From Betaproteobacteria bacterium (GTDB lineage: Bacteria; Pseudomonadota; Gammaproteobacteria; Burkholderiales; Burkholderiaceae_C): a stretch of DNA of 64,000 nt. The position numbers were made by a program, and so were the translations under genes. The stretch spans positions 3,200 to 67,199 of the forward strand of contig JADIZZ010000024.1 in NCBI GenBank assembly GCA_016704535.1, given 5' to 3'. The notes below the pieces were generated by a model. The model saw only the letters and a program-made list of their open reading frames with translations. It did not search any database and was not told the origin of the DNA. Numbering within the stretch: the stretch's first letter is position 1; every line of letters starts with the position of its first letter. This document shows, in pieces, positions 23,740-32,275 of this stretch.

Positions 23740-24564
23740 ATGACCGAACGCAGCGTCTTCTTTGTCTCGGACGGCACCGGCATCACCGCCGAGACCTTCG
23801 GCAACTCGATCCTCAACCAGTTCCCGACCAAGCCGCGCCATGTGCGCCGGCCCTTCATCGACACGGTCGAGAAGGCCACGGTCGTGCTACGTGAGATCAA
23901 CGAAACGGCGGCCAACGAGGGCAAGCGGCCCATCGTCTTCATCACGCTGGTCAACGACGAGGTTCGATCCATCGTCACCGGCGACCACTGCAAGGGCATG
24001 GTGCTGGACATGTTCCGCACCTTCGTCGAGCCGCTGGAGGCAGAGTTCGGCGTCAAGAGCAACCACCGCGTCGGGCGGTTCAGCGACGCGAGCGAGAGCC
24101 AGGAGTACCACGACCGCATCGAAGCCATCAACTTCAGCCTGGCGCACGACGACGGCCAGAGTGCGCGCAACCTCGACATCGCCGACGTCATCCTGCTCGG
24201 TGTCAGCCGCAGTGGAAAGACGCCCACCAGCCTCTACCTGGCGATGCAGCACGGCATCAAGGCCGCAAACTACCCGCTGATCCCCGAGGACTTCGACCGC
24301 GGCCGCCTGCCCACGCCGCTGTCGCCCTACAAGCGCAAGTGCTTCGGCTTGACCATTGACCCGGAGCGGCTCTCGCAAATCCGCAACGAGCGCCGGCCCG
24401 ACAGCAAGTACGCGTCGCTGCTGAACTGCCGCTACGAGGTGGGCGAGGCCGAAAGCATGATGCGGCGCGAGGGCATCTCGTGGCTGAGCTCGACGCACAA
24501 GTCGATCGAGGAGATCGCCACGACCATCCTGCGCGACCTGCGGCCCGACCGGTTGATCTACTGA
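23740..24564 (+). CDS. ppsR: PEP synthase regulatory protein (kinase/pyrophosphorylase)
   Basis: The 274-aa bifunctional enzyme inactivates PEP synthase by ADP-dependent phosphorylation and reactivates it by phosphate-dependent dephosphorylation. Family motifs are VFFVSDGTGITAETFG at 6-21 and the P-loop GVSRSGKT at 154-161, followed by TPTSLYLA. The length is typical. The start at 23740 lies in a 206-bp divergent gap shared with ppsA; TTGACC at 23663 and TATGAT at 23690 are seen there, but their 21-bp spacing is too wide for a confident promoter call. Confidence 0.96.
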   Translation: MTERSVFFVSDGTGITAETFGNSILNQFPTKPRHVRRPFIDTVEKATVVLREINETAANEGKRPIVFITLVNDEVRSIVTGDHCKGMVLDMFRTFVEPLEAEFGVKSNHRVGRFSDASESQEYHDRIEAINFSLAHDDGQSARNLDIADVILLGVSRSGKTPTSLYLAMQHGIKAANYPLIPEDFDRGRLPTPLSPYKRKCFGLTIDPERLSQIRNERRPDSKYASLLNCRYEVGEAESMMRREGISWLSSTHKSIEEIATTILRDLRPDRLIY

Positions 24565-24598
24565 GGTGCGCCGGCGGCCGCTCCCGGGCCATCGCGCA

Positions 24599-25369
24599 TC
24601 AGGCGCGCCGCGCCGACTCGTACAGGCACACCGCCGCCGCGGCGGCGACGTTCAGCGATTCCTCGCCCCCAGGCTGGGGAATGCGGGCCAGCAGCCCGCA
24701 GCGCGCCAGCAGCGCCGCGGCGACGCCCTGCCCTTCATGGCCCAGCACCCATGCGCAGGGCTGCGGCAGAGGTGCCGCGGGCAGCAGCGTCCCGGCGTGC
24801 GAACTGGTGGCCACCAGCGGCACCTGCAGGGCCGCCAATGCGTCCTCCTCCAGTCCCTCGATCAGCCGCAGCCCGAAGTGGGCACCCATGCCGGCGCGCA
24901 GCACCTTGGGCGACCACAGCGCTGCCGTGCCCTTGAGCGCCAGCACCTGCGACACGCCGAAGGCCGCGGCACTGCGCAGGATGCTGCCGACGTTGCCCGC
25001 ATCTTGCAGCCGGTCCAGCACGACAGTTGCGGCCTGTGGAAGCAAGGCCGGCGCGGCGGGCGCATCGATCACGAAGCCCATCGGCGCGGGCGACTCCAGG
25101 CCGCTGAAACCCTTGAACAGCGCCGCCGGCACGAGCGCGACGCGCTGCGCCCAGGTCGCCAGCTCGCGCACGGCCTGGCGATCCCAGGCGTCCTCGTTCA
25201 CGACGGCCTGCAAGGCGGCGCCACCACGCTGGCGCAGCGCGGCGCACAGGTGTTCGCCCTCGATCCACACCTGACCGGCACGCCGGTAACCGGCGCCGTC
25301 CTTCGCCAGCTTGCGCAGGCGCACGAGCAGCGGGTTGTCGCGCGAGGTGATGTACTGGGGCTCGGTCAT
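24599..25369 (-). CDS. TrmH/SpoU-family RNA methyltransferase
   Basis: The 256-aa RNA 2'-O-methyltransferase has the SPOUT knotted fold. The N-terminal substrate domain (about 1-100) includes YRRAGQVWIEGEHL. The catalytic half shows the three SpoU motifs: DAGNVGSILRSAAAFG (about 142-157), WVLGHEGQGV (about 207) and IPQPGGEESLNVAAAAAV (about 230). Which rRNA or tRNA site it modifies cannot be read from sequence; the RlmB-like group is likely. It overlaps rnhB by 4 bases (ATGA) and converges on ppsR. Confidence 0.88.
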   Translation of the reverse strand: MTEPQYITSRDNPLLVRLRKLAKDGAGYRRAGQVWIEGEHLCAALRQRGGAALQAVVNEDAWDRQAVRELATWAQRVALVPAALFKGFSGLESPAPMGFVIDAPAAPALLPQAATVVLDRLQDAGNVGSILRSAAAFGVSQVLALKGTAALWSPKVLRAGMGAHFGLRLIEGLEEDALAALQVPLVATSSHAGTLLPAAPLPQPCAWVLGHEGQGVAAALLARCGLLARIPQPGGEESLNVAAAAAVCLYESARRA

Positions 25370-25989
25370 GCGTCAGGCAGCGCCGCACGCACCGGCGCGA
25401 AGCTGCGACGGTGTTCGGGGCAGGCCCCGTGCAGGCGCAGCGCGGTCAGGTGCTCGGCCGTGGGGTAGCCCTTGTGCGCATCGAAGCCGTACTGCGGGTG
25501 CAGCGCGTGCAGGTCCAGGCAGAGGCGGTCACGGTGCACCTTGGCGAGGATGGACGCGGCCGAGATCGCCGGCACCAGCGCGTCGCCCTTGACCACCGCG
25601 GCCACCGGCATCTTCAGCGCCGGCACACGGTTGCCGTCGACGACCACACGGTGTGGCAGCAGACGCAGCGCCTCGACGGCGCGACGCATCGCCAGCAGCG
25701 TGGCCTGCAGGATGTTCAGGCGATCGATCTCCTCGGCGCTGGCGCTGGCGATGGCACAGCACAGCGCGCGGGCGCGGATCTCGTCGTAGAGCGCCTCGCG
25801 CCGGCGCGGGCTCAGCACCTTCGAATCGCCCAGGCCCTTGATCGGGTGCAACTCGTCGAGGATCACCGCCGCGGCCACCACCGGCCCGGCCAGCGGACCG
25901 CGGCCGGCCTCGTCGACGCCGGCCACCAGCCCGGGCCTGTCCCAGCCCGGGCCGAGCTGTTCAAGCCGAAAGGACTTGCGCGATGGCAT
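25366..25989 (-). CDS. rnhB: Ribonuclease HII
   Basis: The 207-aa enzyme removes RNA from RNA-DNA hybrids, including single misincorporated ribonucleotides. The active-site start GVDEAGRGPLAGPVV gives D26 and E27; further acidic residues are D in VVDGNRVP and D in KVHRDRLCLDLH. The YGFDAHKGYPTAEH region is typical. The ATG at 25989 (MPSRKSFRLEQLG) overlaps the end of lpxB by 29 bases, a common arrangement; the longer frame to 26154 is lpxB shadow. Confidence 0.95.
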   Translation of the reverse strand: MPSRKSFRLEQLGPGWDRPGLVAGVDEAGRGPLAGPVVAAAVILDELHPIKGLGDSKVLSPRRREALYDEIRARALCCAIASASAEEIDRLNILQATLLAMRRAVEALRLLPHRVVVDGNRVPALKMPVAAVVKGDALVPAISAASILAKVHRDRLCLDLHALHPQYGFDAHKGYPTAEHLTALRLHGACPEHRRSFAPVRAALPDA

Positions 25990-27091
25990 CGGTGGCACAG
26001 CGCGCGGTGTCGCGGCGCAGTTCGTGGTGAAGGTCTTCGAAGCGCCGCGCCACGTCAGCGGCCCGTGCGGCATCGTCCAGCCATCGCAGCGTGGCCGCGG
26101 CCAGTGCGGCGGGCTCGCAATCGCCCTGGATGAGTTCGGGTACGACGAAGTCACGGCAGAGTATGTTGGGCAGGCCCACCCAGGGCTGGTAGCGCATGCG
26201 CTTCATCAGCTGCCAGCTGATGCCGTTCATGCGGTAGCCGATGACCATCGGCCGCTTGAACAGCGCGGCTTCCAGCGTCGCGGTGCCGCTGGCGATCAGC
26301 GTCACATCGCAGGCCGCCAGCGCGGCGTGCGAGCGGCCGTCCAGCAGTTGCAGTGGCACGCCCGGAGCGTGCTCGGCCACCAGCGGCTCGACCATGGCAC
26401 GCAGCCCCGGCGCGAGCGGCAGCACGAAGCGCAGCCCCCGTCGCTGGCGATGCAGCAGCGCCACGGCCTGCAGGAAGGCGGGCGCGATGTGCTGGATCTC
26501 GGACCGTCGGCTGCCTGGGAGCACGGCGACGAGCTGCGCATCGTCGGCCAGCCCCAGCGCTGCGCGGCTCGCGGCGTGCGGCGGCACGAGAGGGATCGCG
26601 TCGGCCAGCGGGTGGCCGACAAAGGTTGCAGCGACGCCATGCGCCTGCAGCAGTGCCGGCTCGAAGGGGAAGAGGCAGAGCACGTGGTCGCAACTGGCCG
26701 CCATCTTCTTCGCGCGGCCGCCGCGCCAGGCCCAGATCGAGGGGCAGACGAAGTGCACGGTCTTGATGCCCGCGGCCTTCAGCCGCGCTTCCAGGCCGAG
26801 GTTGAAGTCGGGGGCGTCGACACCGATGAAGGCCACGGGCGGATCATGCAGCAGGCGTTCGGCCAATGCCTCCCGGATGCCCGAGATCTCGCGGTAGTGG
26901 CGCAGCACCTCGACGTAGCCGCGCACAGCCAGCTTGTCGTGCGGCCACCAGGCCTCGAAGCCGTGTTCGGCCATGCGAGGGCCTCCTATGCCCTGCGTCG
27001 TCAAGGTCGGCCAGCGTGACTTCAGTCCGCCCAGCAGCAGGCCCGCAAGCAGGTCACCCGAGGCCTCGCCGGCAACCATGGCCAAGCGCAT
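25961..27091 (-). CDS. lpxB: Lipid-A-disaccharide synthase
   Basis: The 376-aa peripheral membrane glycosyltransferase (GT19) joins UDP-diacylglucosamine and lipid X into the lipid A disaccharide. The N-terminal VAGEASGDLLAGLLLGGLK at 6-24 and the later LPGSRRSEIQHIAPAFLQA are family signatures. The length is normal. It follows lpxA by 8 bp in the lpxD-fabZ-lpxA-lpxB cluster, so lipid A synthesis is co-expressed with outer-membrane protein assembly. Confidence 0.96.
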   Translation of the reverse strand: MRLAMVAGEASGDLLAGLLLGGLKSRWPTLTTQGIGGPRMAEHGFEAWWPHDKLAVRGYVEVLRHYREISGIREALAERLLHDPPVAFIGVDAPDFNLGLEARLKAAGIKTVHFVCPSIWAWRGGRAKKMAASCDHVLCLFPFEPALLQAHGVAATFVGHPLADAIPLVPPHAASRAALGLADDAQLVAVLPGSRRSEIQHIAPAFLQAVALLHRQRRGLRFVLPLAPGLRAMVEPLVAEHAPGVPLQLLDGRSHAALAACDVTLIASGTATLEAALFKRPMVIGYRMNGISWQLMKRMRYQPWVGLPNILCRDFVVPELIQGDCEPAALAAATLRWLDDAARAADVARRFEDLHHELRRDTARCATDAIAQVLSA

Positions 27092-27099
27092 CGGAGGCT

Positions 27100-27888
27100 T
27101 CAGCGCGCGATGCCGCGCGTGGACCCGGCGACGAACGTGAGCATCGCGTCGACATCGGCATCGCCGCCCTCGACCGTGCCCTCCAGCGCCGCGATCGCGT
27201 CGCGCGCCTTCTCCAGCGTCAGCCCCTCGCGGTAGAGCAGCCGGTGCATCTGCTTCACGAGCGCGATGCGCTCGCGCGAGAAGCCTCGGCGGCGCAGCCC
27301 TTCGGCGTTGAATCCGGCCACCGACAGCGGGTTGCCGGCTGCAGTCATGAAGGGCGGCACGTCCTGCGAGACGTGGCTCTGGAAGCCCAGCATTGCGTGC
27401 GCGCCCACCTTGCAGAACTGGTGGATGCCCGACAACCCGCCGACGATGGCCCAGTCGCCCACGTGCACATGGCCGGCCAGCGTGGCGTTGTTGGCCAGTA
27501 CGGTGCGGCTTCCTAGCTGCACGTCGTGCGCAAGGTGAACGTAGGCCATGATCCAGTTGTGGTCGCCGACGCGGGTGATGCCTTCATCCTGCGTCGTGCC
27601 GCGGCTGAAGGTGCAGAACTGAAAAATGGTGTTGCGGTCACCGACGATCAGCTGTGTGGGCTCGCCGCGATACTTCATGTCCTGCGGCGCCAGGCCCAGG
27701 GCGGCGTGCGCGTGTATGACGTTGTCGCGGCCGATGACCGTGGGACCGTCGATGACACAGTGCGCACCGATGGTGCTGCCCTCGCCCACTTGCACGCCAG
27801 GACCGATCACCGCGTAGGGGCCAACCGTTACCGTGGCCGCCAGCTCGGCGCCGGCATCGACGATGGCGGTGGAGTGGATCCGCCTCAT
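27100..27888 (-). CDS. lpxA: UDP-N-acetylglucosamine acyltransferase
   Basis: The 262-aa trimeric cytoplasmic enzyme starts lipid A synthesis by transferring a 3-hydroxyacyl chain to UDP-GlcNAc. Left-handed beta-helix hexapeptide repeats run through residues 1-185 (for example VTVGPYAVIGPGVQVG). H121 in VHLAHDVQLG is the likely catalytic base. The C-terminal helical part is complete. It lies one base after fabZ. Confidence 0.96.
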   Translation of the reverse strand: MRRIHSTAIVDAGAELAATVTVGPYAVIGPGVQVGEGSTIGAHCVIDGPTVIGRDNVIHAHAALGLAPQDMKYRGEPTQLIVGDRNTIFQFCTFSRGTTQDEGITRVGDHNWIMAYVHLAHDVQLGSRTVLANNATLAGHVHVGDWAIVGGLSGIHQFCKVGAHAMLGFQSHVSQDVPPFMTAAGNPLSVAGFNAEGLRRRGFSRERIALVKQMHRLLYREGLTLEKARDAIAALEGTVEGGDADVDAMLTFVAGSTRGIAR

Positions 27889-27889
27889 G

Positions 27890-28348
27890 TCAGGCCGCGG
27901 CCGGCGCCACCTTGCGCATCGTGCACATCAGGTCGGCCTCGGCGACGACAAAGTCATCGACCAGAGCCTGCGTCTTGTAACGGTAGATGCCGGCCTTCTG
28001 GCGCTCGATGCGCGCTTCCAGGATGAGCTGGTCGCCAGGGCCCACCGGGCGCTTGAAGCGGGCGTTGTCGATACCGGCGAAGTAGACCACCGTGTCGTCG
28101 CCCGGTTCCACACCCGCAGACTCGAAGGACAGGATGGCCGCAGCCTGCGCCAGCGCTTCCAGCATCAGCACGCCTGGCATCACCGGCCGCGCCGGGAAGT
28201 GGCCATTGAAGAAAGGCTCGTTGAAGGTGACGTTCTTCAGCGCCTTGATGCGCGCGCCCTTTTCCAGTTCGAGCACGCGGTCGACGAGCAGGAAGGGGTA
28301 ACGGTGCGGCAGCTTGCGCAGGATCTGTTGGATGTCCATCGTGATCAC
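27890..28348 (-). CDS. fabZ: 3-hydroxyacyl-ACP dehydratase FabZ
   Basis: The 152-aa hot-dog-fold enzyme dehydrates 3-hydroxyacyl-ACP and competes with LpxA/LpxD for the same precursor. The key motif is NGHFPARPVMPGVLMLEALA with H50 and E64. The frame can start at GTG 28348, overlapping the lpxD stop by 4 bases with GGAG 8 bases upstream, or at ATG 28339. I prefer the GTG because of coupling and the conserved MDI spacing. Confidence 0.95.
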   Translation of the reverse strand: MITMDIQQILRKLPHRYPFLLVDRVLELEKGARIKALKNVTFNEPFFNGHFPARPVMPGVLMLEALAQAAAILSFESAGVEPGDDTVVYFAGIDNARFKRPVGPGDQLILEARIERQKAGIYRYKTQALVDDFVVAEADLMCTMRKVAPAAA

Positions 28349-29379
28349 GTCTTCTTCTCCAGCGCCCGCAGCCGTTCACGCAGGGTGTACAGGTGTCTCA
28401 AGGTGGCGGCATTCTTTTCCCACGAGGCATTGTCATCGAAGGGGAACATGCCACTGTACTGGCCCGGCTTGTGGATCGAGCGGCTGATCACCGTGGCAGC
28501 GGTGATGTGCACGTGGTCGACGATCTCGAGGTGGCCCAGGATGATGGCGCCGCCACCCGCCGTGCAATGACGACCGATGCGGGCGCTGCCGGCCACCCCC
28601 ACGCAGCCGGCGAAGGCCGTGTGCGCGCCGATGCGCACGTTGTGGCCGATCTGCACCAGGTTGTCGAGCTTGACGCCGTCTTCCAGCACGGTGTCGTCGA
28701 GCGCACCCCGGTCGATGCAGGTGTTGGCGCCGATCTCGACATCGTCGCCGATGACCACGGCACCGAGCTGCTCGATCTTTTCCCAGTGCCCGCCCTGTTC
28801 GTCTTTCGCAGGCGCGAAGCCGAAGCCGTCAGCGCCGATCACGGCCCCGCTGTGCACGATGCCGCGAGCTCCGATGCAGCAACCGTCGCCCAGAACCACG
28901 CGAGGCTTGAGAACTGTGCGTTGGCCGACCATGGCGTCGACGCCGACATGTGCTTGCGCACCCACCACTGCGCCAGCCTCGATCCTGGCGCCGGCGCCGA
29001 CGAACGCGATCGGCCCGACGGAAGCCTGCGGGTCTATCCAGGCACCAGGCTCGACCACTGCGCTAGGGTGGATGCCAGGTATCGGCACGCCGCGCGTCTG
29101 CGCCGCCCACCACTGCGTCAGGCGGGCGTAGGCGAGGTAGGGGTCTGCGCAAATGAGGGCCGCGCCGCGCGCCACGGCCGCGTCTCGCAAGCCAGGCCCG
29201 ACGATGACGCAGCCGGCGGCCGACGCCGGCAACTGCGACTGGTAGCGCGGATTGGAGAGGAAGCATATCGTCTGCGCATCGGCCGACTCCAGCGGGCCGA
29301 TACGTGAAACCGTGGCCTGCGCGTCGCCGACGAGCTCGCCGCCAAGGTGTTTGCTCAGCGCGCCGAGAGAGACCCGCAC
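28345..29379 (-). CDS. lpxD: UDP-3-O-acylglucosamine N-acyltransferase
   Basis: The 344-aa trimeric enzyme adds the second 3-hydroxyacyl chain in lipid A synthesis. The N-terminal uridine-binding domain (about 1-100) is followed by hexapeptide repeats (about 105-290, with GADGFGFAPAKDEQGGHWEK before the central helices). The C-terminus is a short helical segment (EKNAATLRHLYTLRERL). It overlaps fabZ by 4 bases and follows skp by 24 bp. Confidence 0.96.
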   Translation of the reverse strand: MRVSLGALSKHLGGELVGDAQATVSRIGPLESADAQTICFLSNPRYQSQLPASAAGCVIVGPGLRDAAVARGAALICADPYLAYARLTQWWAAQTRGVPIPGIHPSAVVEPGAWIDPQASVGPIAFVGAGARIEAGAVVGAQAHVGVDAMVGQRTVLKPRVVLGDGCCIGARGIVHSGAVIGADGFGFAPAKDEQGGHWEKIEQLGAVVIGDDVEIGANTCIDRGALDDTVLEDGVKLDNLVQIGHNVRIGAHTAFAGCVGVAGSARIGRHCTAGGGAIILGHLEIVDHVHITAATVISRSIHKPGQYSGMFPFDDNASWEKNAATLRHLYTLRERLRALEKKT

Positions 29380-29403
29380 GGCGGCCGACCTCGCGGGCCC
29401 GGC

Positions 29404-29952
29404 TTACTTGCCGGCGCCGGCCGCAGCGTTCAGTATCCTGATCACCTTCTCGGTGATGTCGACACGCGAGCTGGCGAAGACAACCTCTTGCAGGATCAGG
29501 TCGTACTTCTCGCTGTCGAAAATCTGCTTGATGGCGCGGTTTGCGCGCTCGACCACAGCAGCCAATTCCTCATTGCGACGCTGGTTCAGGTCTTCCTGAA
29601 ACTCGCGCCGTTTACGCTGCAAGTCGCGGTCTTGCTCAACGAGTTCACGCTGGCGGCGCGTGCGCTCGGTCTCCGCCAAGGTCGGGGCCTCCTTTTCCAG
29701 CTTGTCGGCCGCGGCCTTCAGCTTGCCCGTCGCATCGTTGAGCTCGCGCTCGCGCTTGCTGAACTCGGCCTCTAGCTTGGCCTGCGCGGCCTTGGCCGGA
29801 TTCGCTTCTCGCAGCACGCGTTCGCTGTTGACGTAGCCGATCTTCAGTTCCTGGGCTGCGACAGGCACGGCGGTAGCAGCCGTCAGCGTGGCGATGGCAA
29901 TCCAACGGGACAGGAAAGAAGCGGAGGTGCGCTGCATGGCGAACGTCTTCAT
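29404..29952 (-). CDS. skp: Periplasmic chaperone Skp (OmpH family)
   Basis: The 182-aa periplasmic chaperone holds unfolded outer-membrane proteins on the way to BamA. An N-terminal signal peptide (about 1-33, ending PVAA) precedes LKIGYVNSERVLREA, the conserved Skp start. Residues 55-140 are a highly charged coiled coil forming the tentacles. It overlaps the bamA stop by one base (TGATG). Confidence 0.93.
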   Translation of the reverse strand: MKTFAMQRTSASFLSRWIAIATLTAATAVPVAAQELKIGYVNSERVLREANPAKAAQAKLEAEFSKRERELNDATGKLKAAADKLEKEAPTLAETERTRRQRELVEQDRDLQRKRREFQEDLNQRRNEELAAVVERANRAIKQIFDSEKYDLILQEVVFASSRVDITEKVIRILNAAAGAGK

Positions 29953-32270
29953 CAGAAGGCAGTCCCGATCTGGAATTGGAAACGCTGGATTCTATCGTTG
30001 CGCTGCAGACGCAAGGGCTTGCCCCAGCTCAGCTTCAACGGACCGACAGGCGAGATCCACGACAAGCCAAGGCCCGCCGAGGAACGGATGGACTGCGACG
30101 TGATGGTCTCGTCCTCGCGCCACACGTTGCCGGCGTCGACGAAGGCGAAAATGCGTAGCGAACGGTCGTTGCCGGTGCCGGGCACCGGGAAGTAGAGCTC
30201 GGTGTTGAGGTTCAGGCGCTTGGCGCCACCGATGTAAGCCCCGGTGGGGTCGACGACGCCGAGTGAGTTTTGCTCGAAGGCACGTACCGTGCCCAGGCCA
30301 CCGCCGTAGAAGTTCTTGAACACGGGGAAAGGCTTGCCACCCAAGCCCTTACCGAGACCGATCTCGGCATTGAAGCCCACCGACATCCTGTAGGGCAGCG
30401 GCCAGAACTCCTGGTACTGCGCGTTGGTCCGCAGATAGCGCACATCGCCAGCAATGCCCCATTCGATGTTCAGGCGCTGGTAGCGCCCGGCGGTGGGCGT
30501 GAGCACGCTGTCACGGGCGTCGCGAGCCCAGCCCAAGGTCACCGGGAATGCGTTGGTCTTGTCGCCATACAAAATGCGGTAGTTCAGGTAGGACAGCGGA
30601 ATACCGATCGAGGCGCCGATCTCGGTGCGTTCGATGCCGACGCCCAGGAAGACGGTGTCGTACTCCGAGAAAGGCACGCCGAAGCGCACCGCGGCGCCTG
30701 GCGTCTTCAGGTCGTAGGTTTCACCCAGACTGTTGATGGGACGACTGGTTCGGTAGAAGACGTCAATGGCACGCGAGATGCCGTCCACCGTCCAGTAGGG
30801 GTCGACCGTGCTCACCACCAGGGTGCGGTTGTACTCGCTGGTGTTGAGCTCGATACCGAGGTAGTTGCCCGAGCCGAACGCGTTGTCCTGCTTGACCGAC
30901 GCGGTGAACGTCAGCTTCTCGGCATTGGAGTAGCCCGCGCCGACGAGCAGGTTGCCGGTGGGCTTCTCGACGACATTGACGACGAGGTCGACCTGGTCGG
31001 GTGCACCCTGCACTTCCTTCGTTTCGACCTCGATGTCGTCCTTGAAGTAGCCCAGGCGCTCGACACGCTGCTTGCTCAGCTTGATCAGACCACCGTCATA
31101 CCAGGCGCCTTCGAGCTGGCGGAACTCGCGCCGCACCACCTCGTCGCGCGTCTTGGTGTTGCCGGCGACGTCGATGCGCCGCACATAGACGCGGCGCTGC
31201 GGCTCGGCGCTGAACACGACCGCCACCTGCCCCGTGGCACGGTCGATCTCTGGGCGCGAGTCGATGCGTGCGAAGGCGTAGCCGTACAGGCCGAAGAGAT
31301 CGGTGAAACGCTTGCCCGTCTCGGTGACGGCGTCACCGCGGTAGGGTTGGCCCGGACGAAGCAACACGAAGGCCTGGAACTCGGGCTCCTTGCCCAGGTA
31401 GTCGCCCTCCAAACGCACTGAAGTGACGGTGTAAGGCTGACCTTCCTTGATCGAGATGGCCACCGCAATCGTCTGCTTGTCGGGCGAGATGGTGACCTGG
31501 GTCGACTCGATCGCGAACTCGAGGTAGCCGCGGTTCACGTAATAGGCGCGCAGCTTCTCGAGGTCGGCGTTGAGCTTGGTCCGCGAGTAGCGGTCGGTCT
31601 TGCTGTACCAGGTGAACCAGCCCGTGGGCGTCAACTCGAACAGGTCGAGCAATGTGCGTTCGCTGAAGACCGTGGCGCCGACGATGCGGATGCCGGCGAT
31701 CTTCGCCGCGTCGCCCTCAGTCATCGTGAAGGTCACGTTGACGCGATTGCGCTCCAGCGGCGTGATGGTCGTCACCACCTCGGCGCCGTAAAGGCTGCGG
31801 CTGAGGTACTGGCGCTTGATCTCCTGCTCGGCGCGGTCGACGAGAGCGCGGTCGAAGGGCAGGCCCTCGCCGATGCCGGCATCGCGCAGGCTCTTGGTCA
31901 ACGGCTCCTTGTCGAACTCCTTCAGGCCAACGAAGGTGACGGCGCCGATGATCGAGCGCTCGTCGACGATGATGATCGCGACCTCGCCTTCGATGTCGAT
32001 GCGCACGTCCTTGAACAGGCCCGTGGTGAACAGCGCACGCAGCGCGGCCGAGCCCTTGTCGTCGGTGTAGGTGTCGCCGATGCGGAAGGGCAGCGCCGCG
32101 AAAACGGTGCCCGGGTCGGTGCGCTGAAGCCCCTCGACACGGATGTCCTTGAGCACGAAGGGCGTGACGGCCCGCGCGGCAGGCGCCGCGACAACGCAGG
32201 CAACTGCAATGACACAGGCCGCGGCAGGACTGAACCGGCCGACAGGCCCGAACGGAGGAACAGGAAACAT
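29952..32270 (-). CDS. bamA: Outer membrane protein assembly factor BamA
   Basis: The 772-aa outer-membrane insertase has a signal peptide at about 1-34, cleaved after AARA. POTRA domains span about 35-420 (the first begins FVLKDIRVEGLQRTDPGTVF). The C-terminal 16-strand barrel ends in Phe (QFQIGTAF) as expected. VRAFEQNSLGV near 650 belongs to the loop 6 region. It is 5 bp after rseP and directly before skp, the usual sigma-E-linked arrangement. Confidence 0.97.
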   Translation of the reverse strand: MFPVPPFGPVGRFSPAAACVIAVACVVAAPAARAVTPFVLKDIRVEGLQRTDPGTVFAALPFRIGDTYTDDKGSAALRALFTTGLFKDVRIDIEGEVAIIIVDERSIIGAVTFVGLKEFDKEPLTKSLRDAGIGEGLPFDRALVDRAEQEIKRQYLSRSLYGAEVVTTITPLERNRVNVTFTMTEGDAAKIAGIRIVGATVFSERTLLDLFELTPTGWFTWYSKTDRYSRTKLNADLEKLRAYYVNRGYLEFAIESTQVTISPDKQTIAVAISIKEGQPYTVTSVRLEGDYLGKEPEFQAFVLLRPGQPYRGDAVTETGKRFTDLFGLYGYAFARIDSRPEIDRATGQVAVVFSAEPQRRVYVRRIDVAGNTKTRDEVVRREFRQLEGAWYDGGLIKLSKQRVERLGYFKDDIEVETKEVQGAPDQVDLVVNVVEKPTGNLLVGAGYSNAEKLTFTASVKQDNAFGSGNYLGIELNTSEYNRTLVVSTVDPYWTVDGISRAIDVFYRTSRPINSLGETYDLKTPGAAVRFGVPFSEYDTVFLGVGIERTEIGASIGIPLSYLNYRILYGDKTNAFPVTLGWARDARDSVLTPTAGRYQRLNIEWGIAGDVRYLRTNAQYQEFWPLPYRMSVGFNAEIGLGKGLGGKPFPVFKNFYGGGLGTVRAFEQNSLGVVDPTGAYIGGAKRLNLNTELYFPVPGTGNDRSLRIFAFVDAGNVWREDETITSQSIRSSAGLGLSWISPVGPLKLSWGKPLRLQRNDRIQRFQFQIGTAF

Positions 32271-32275
32271 GGGAT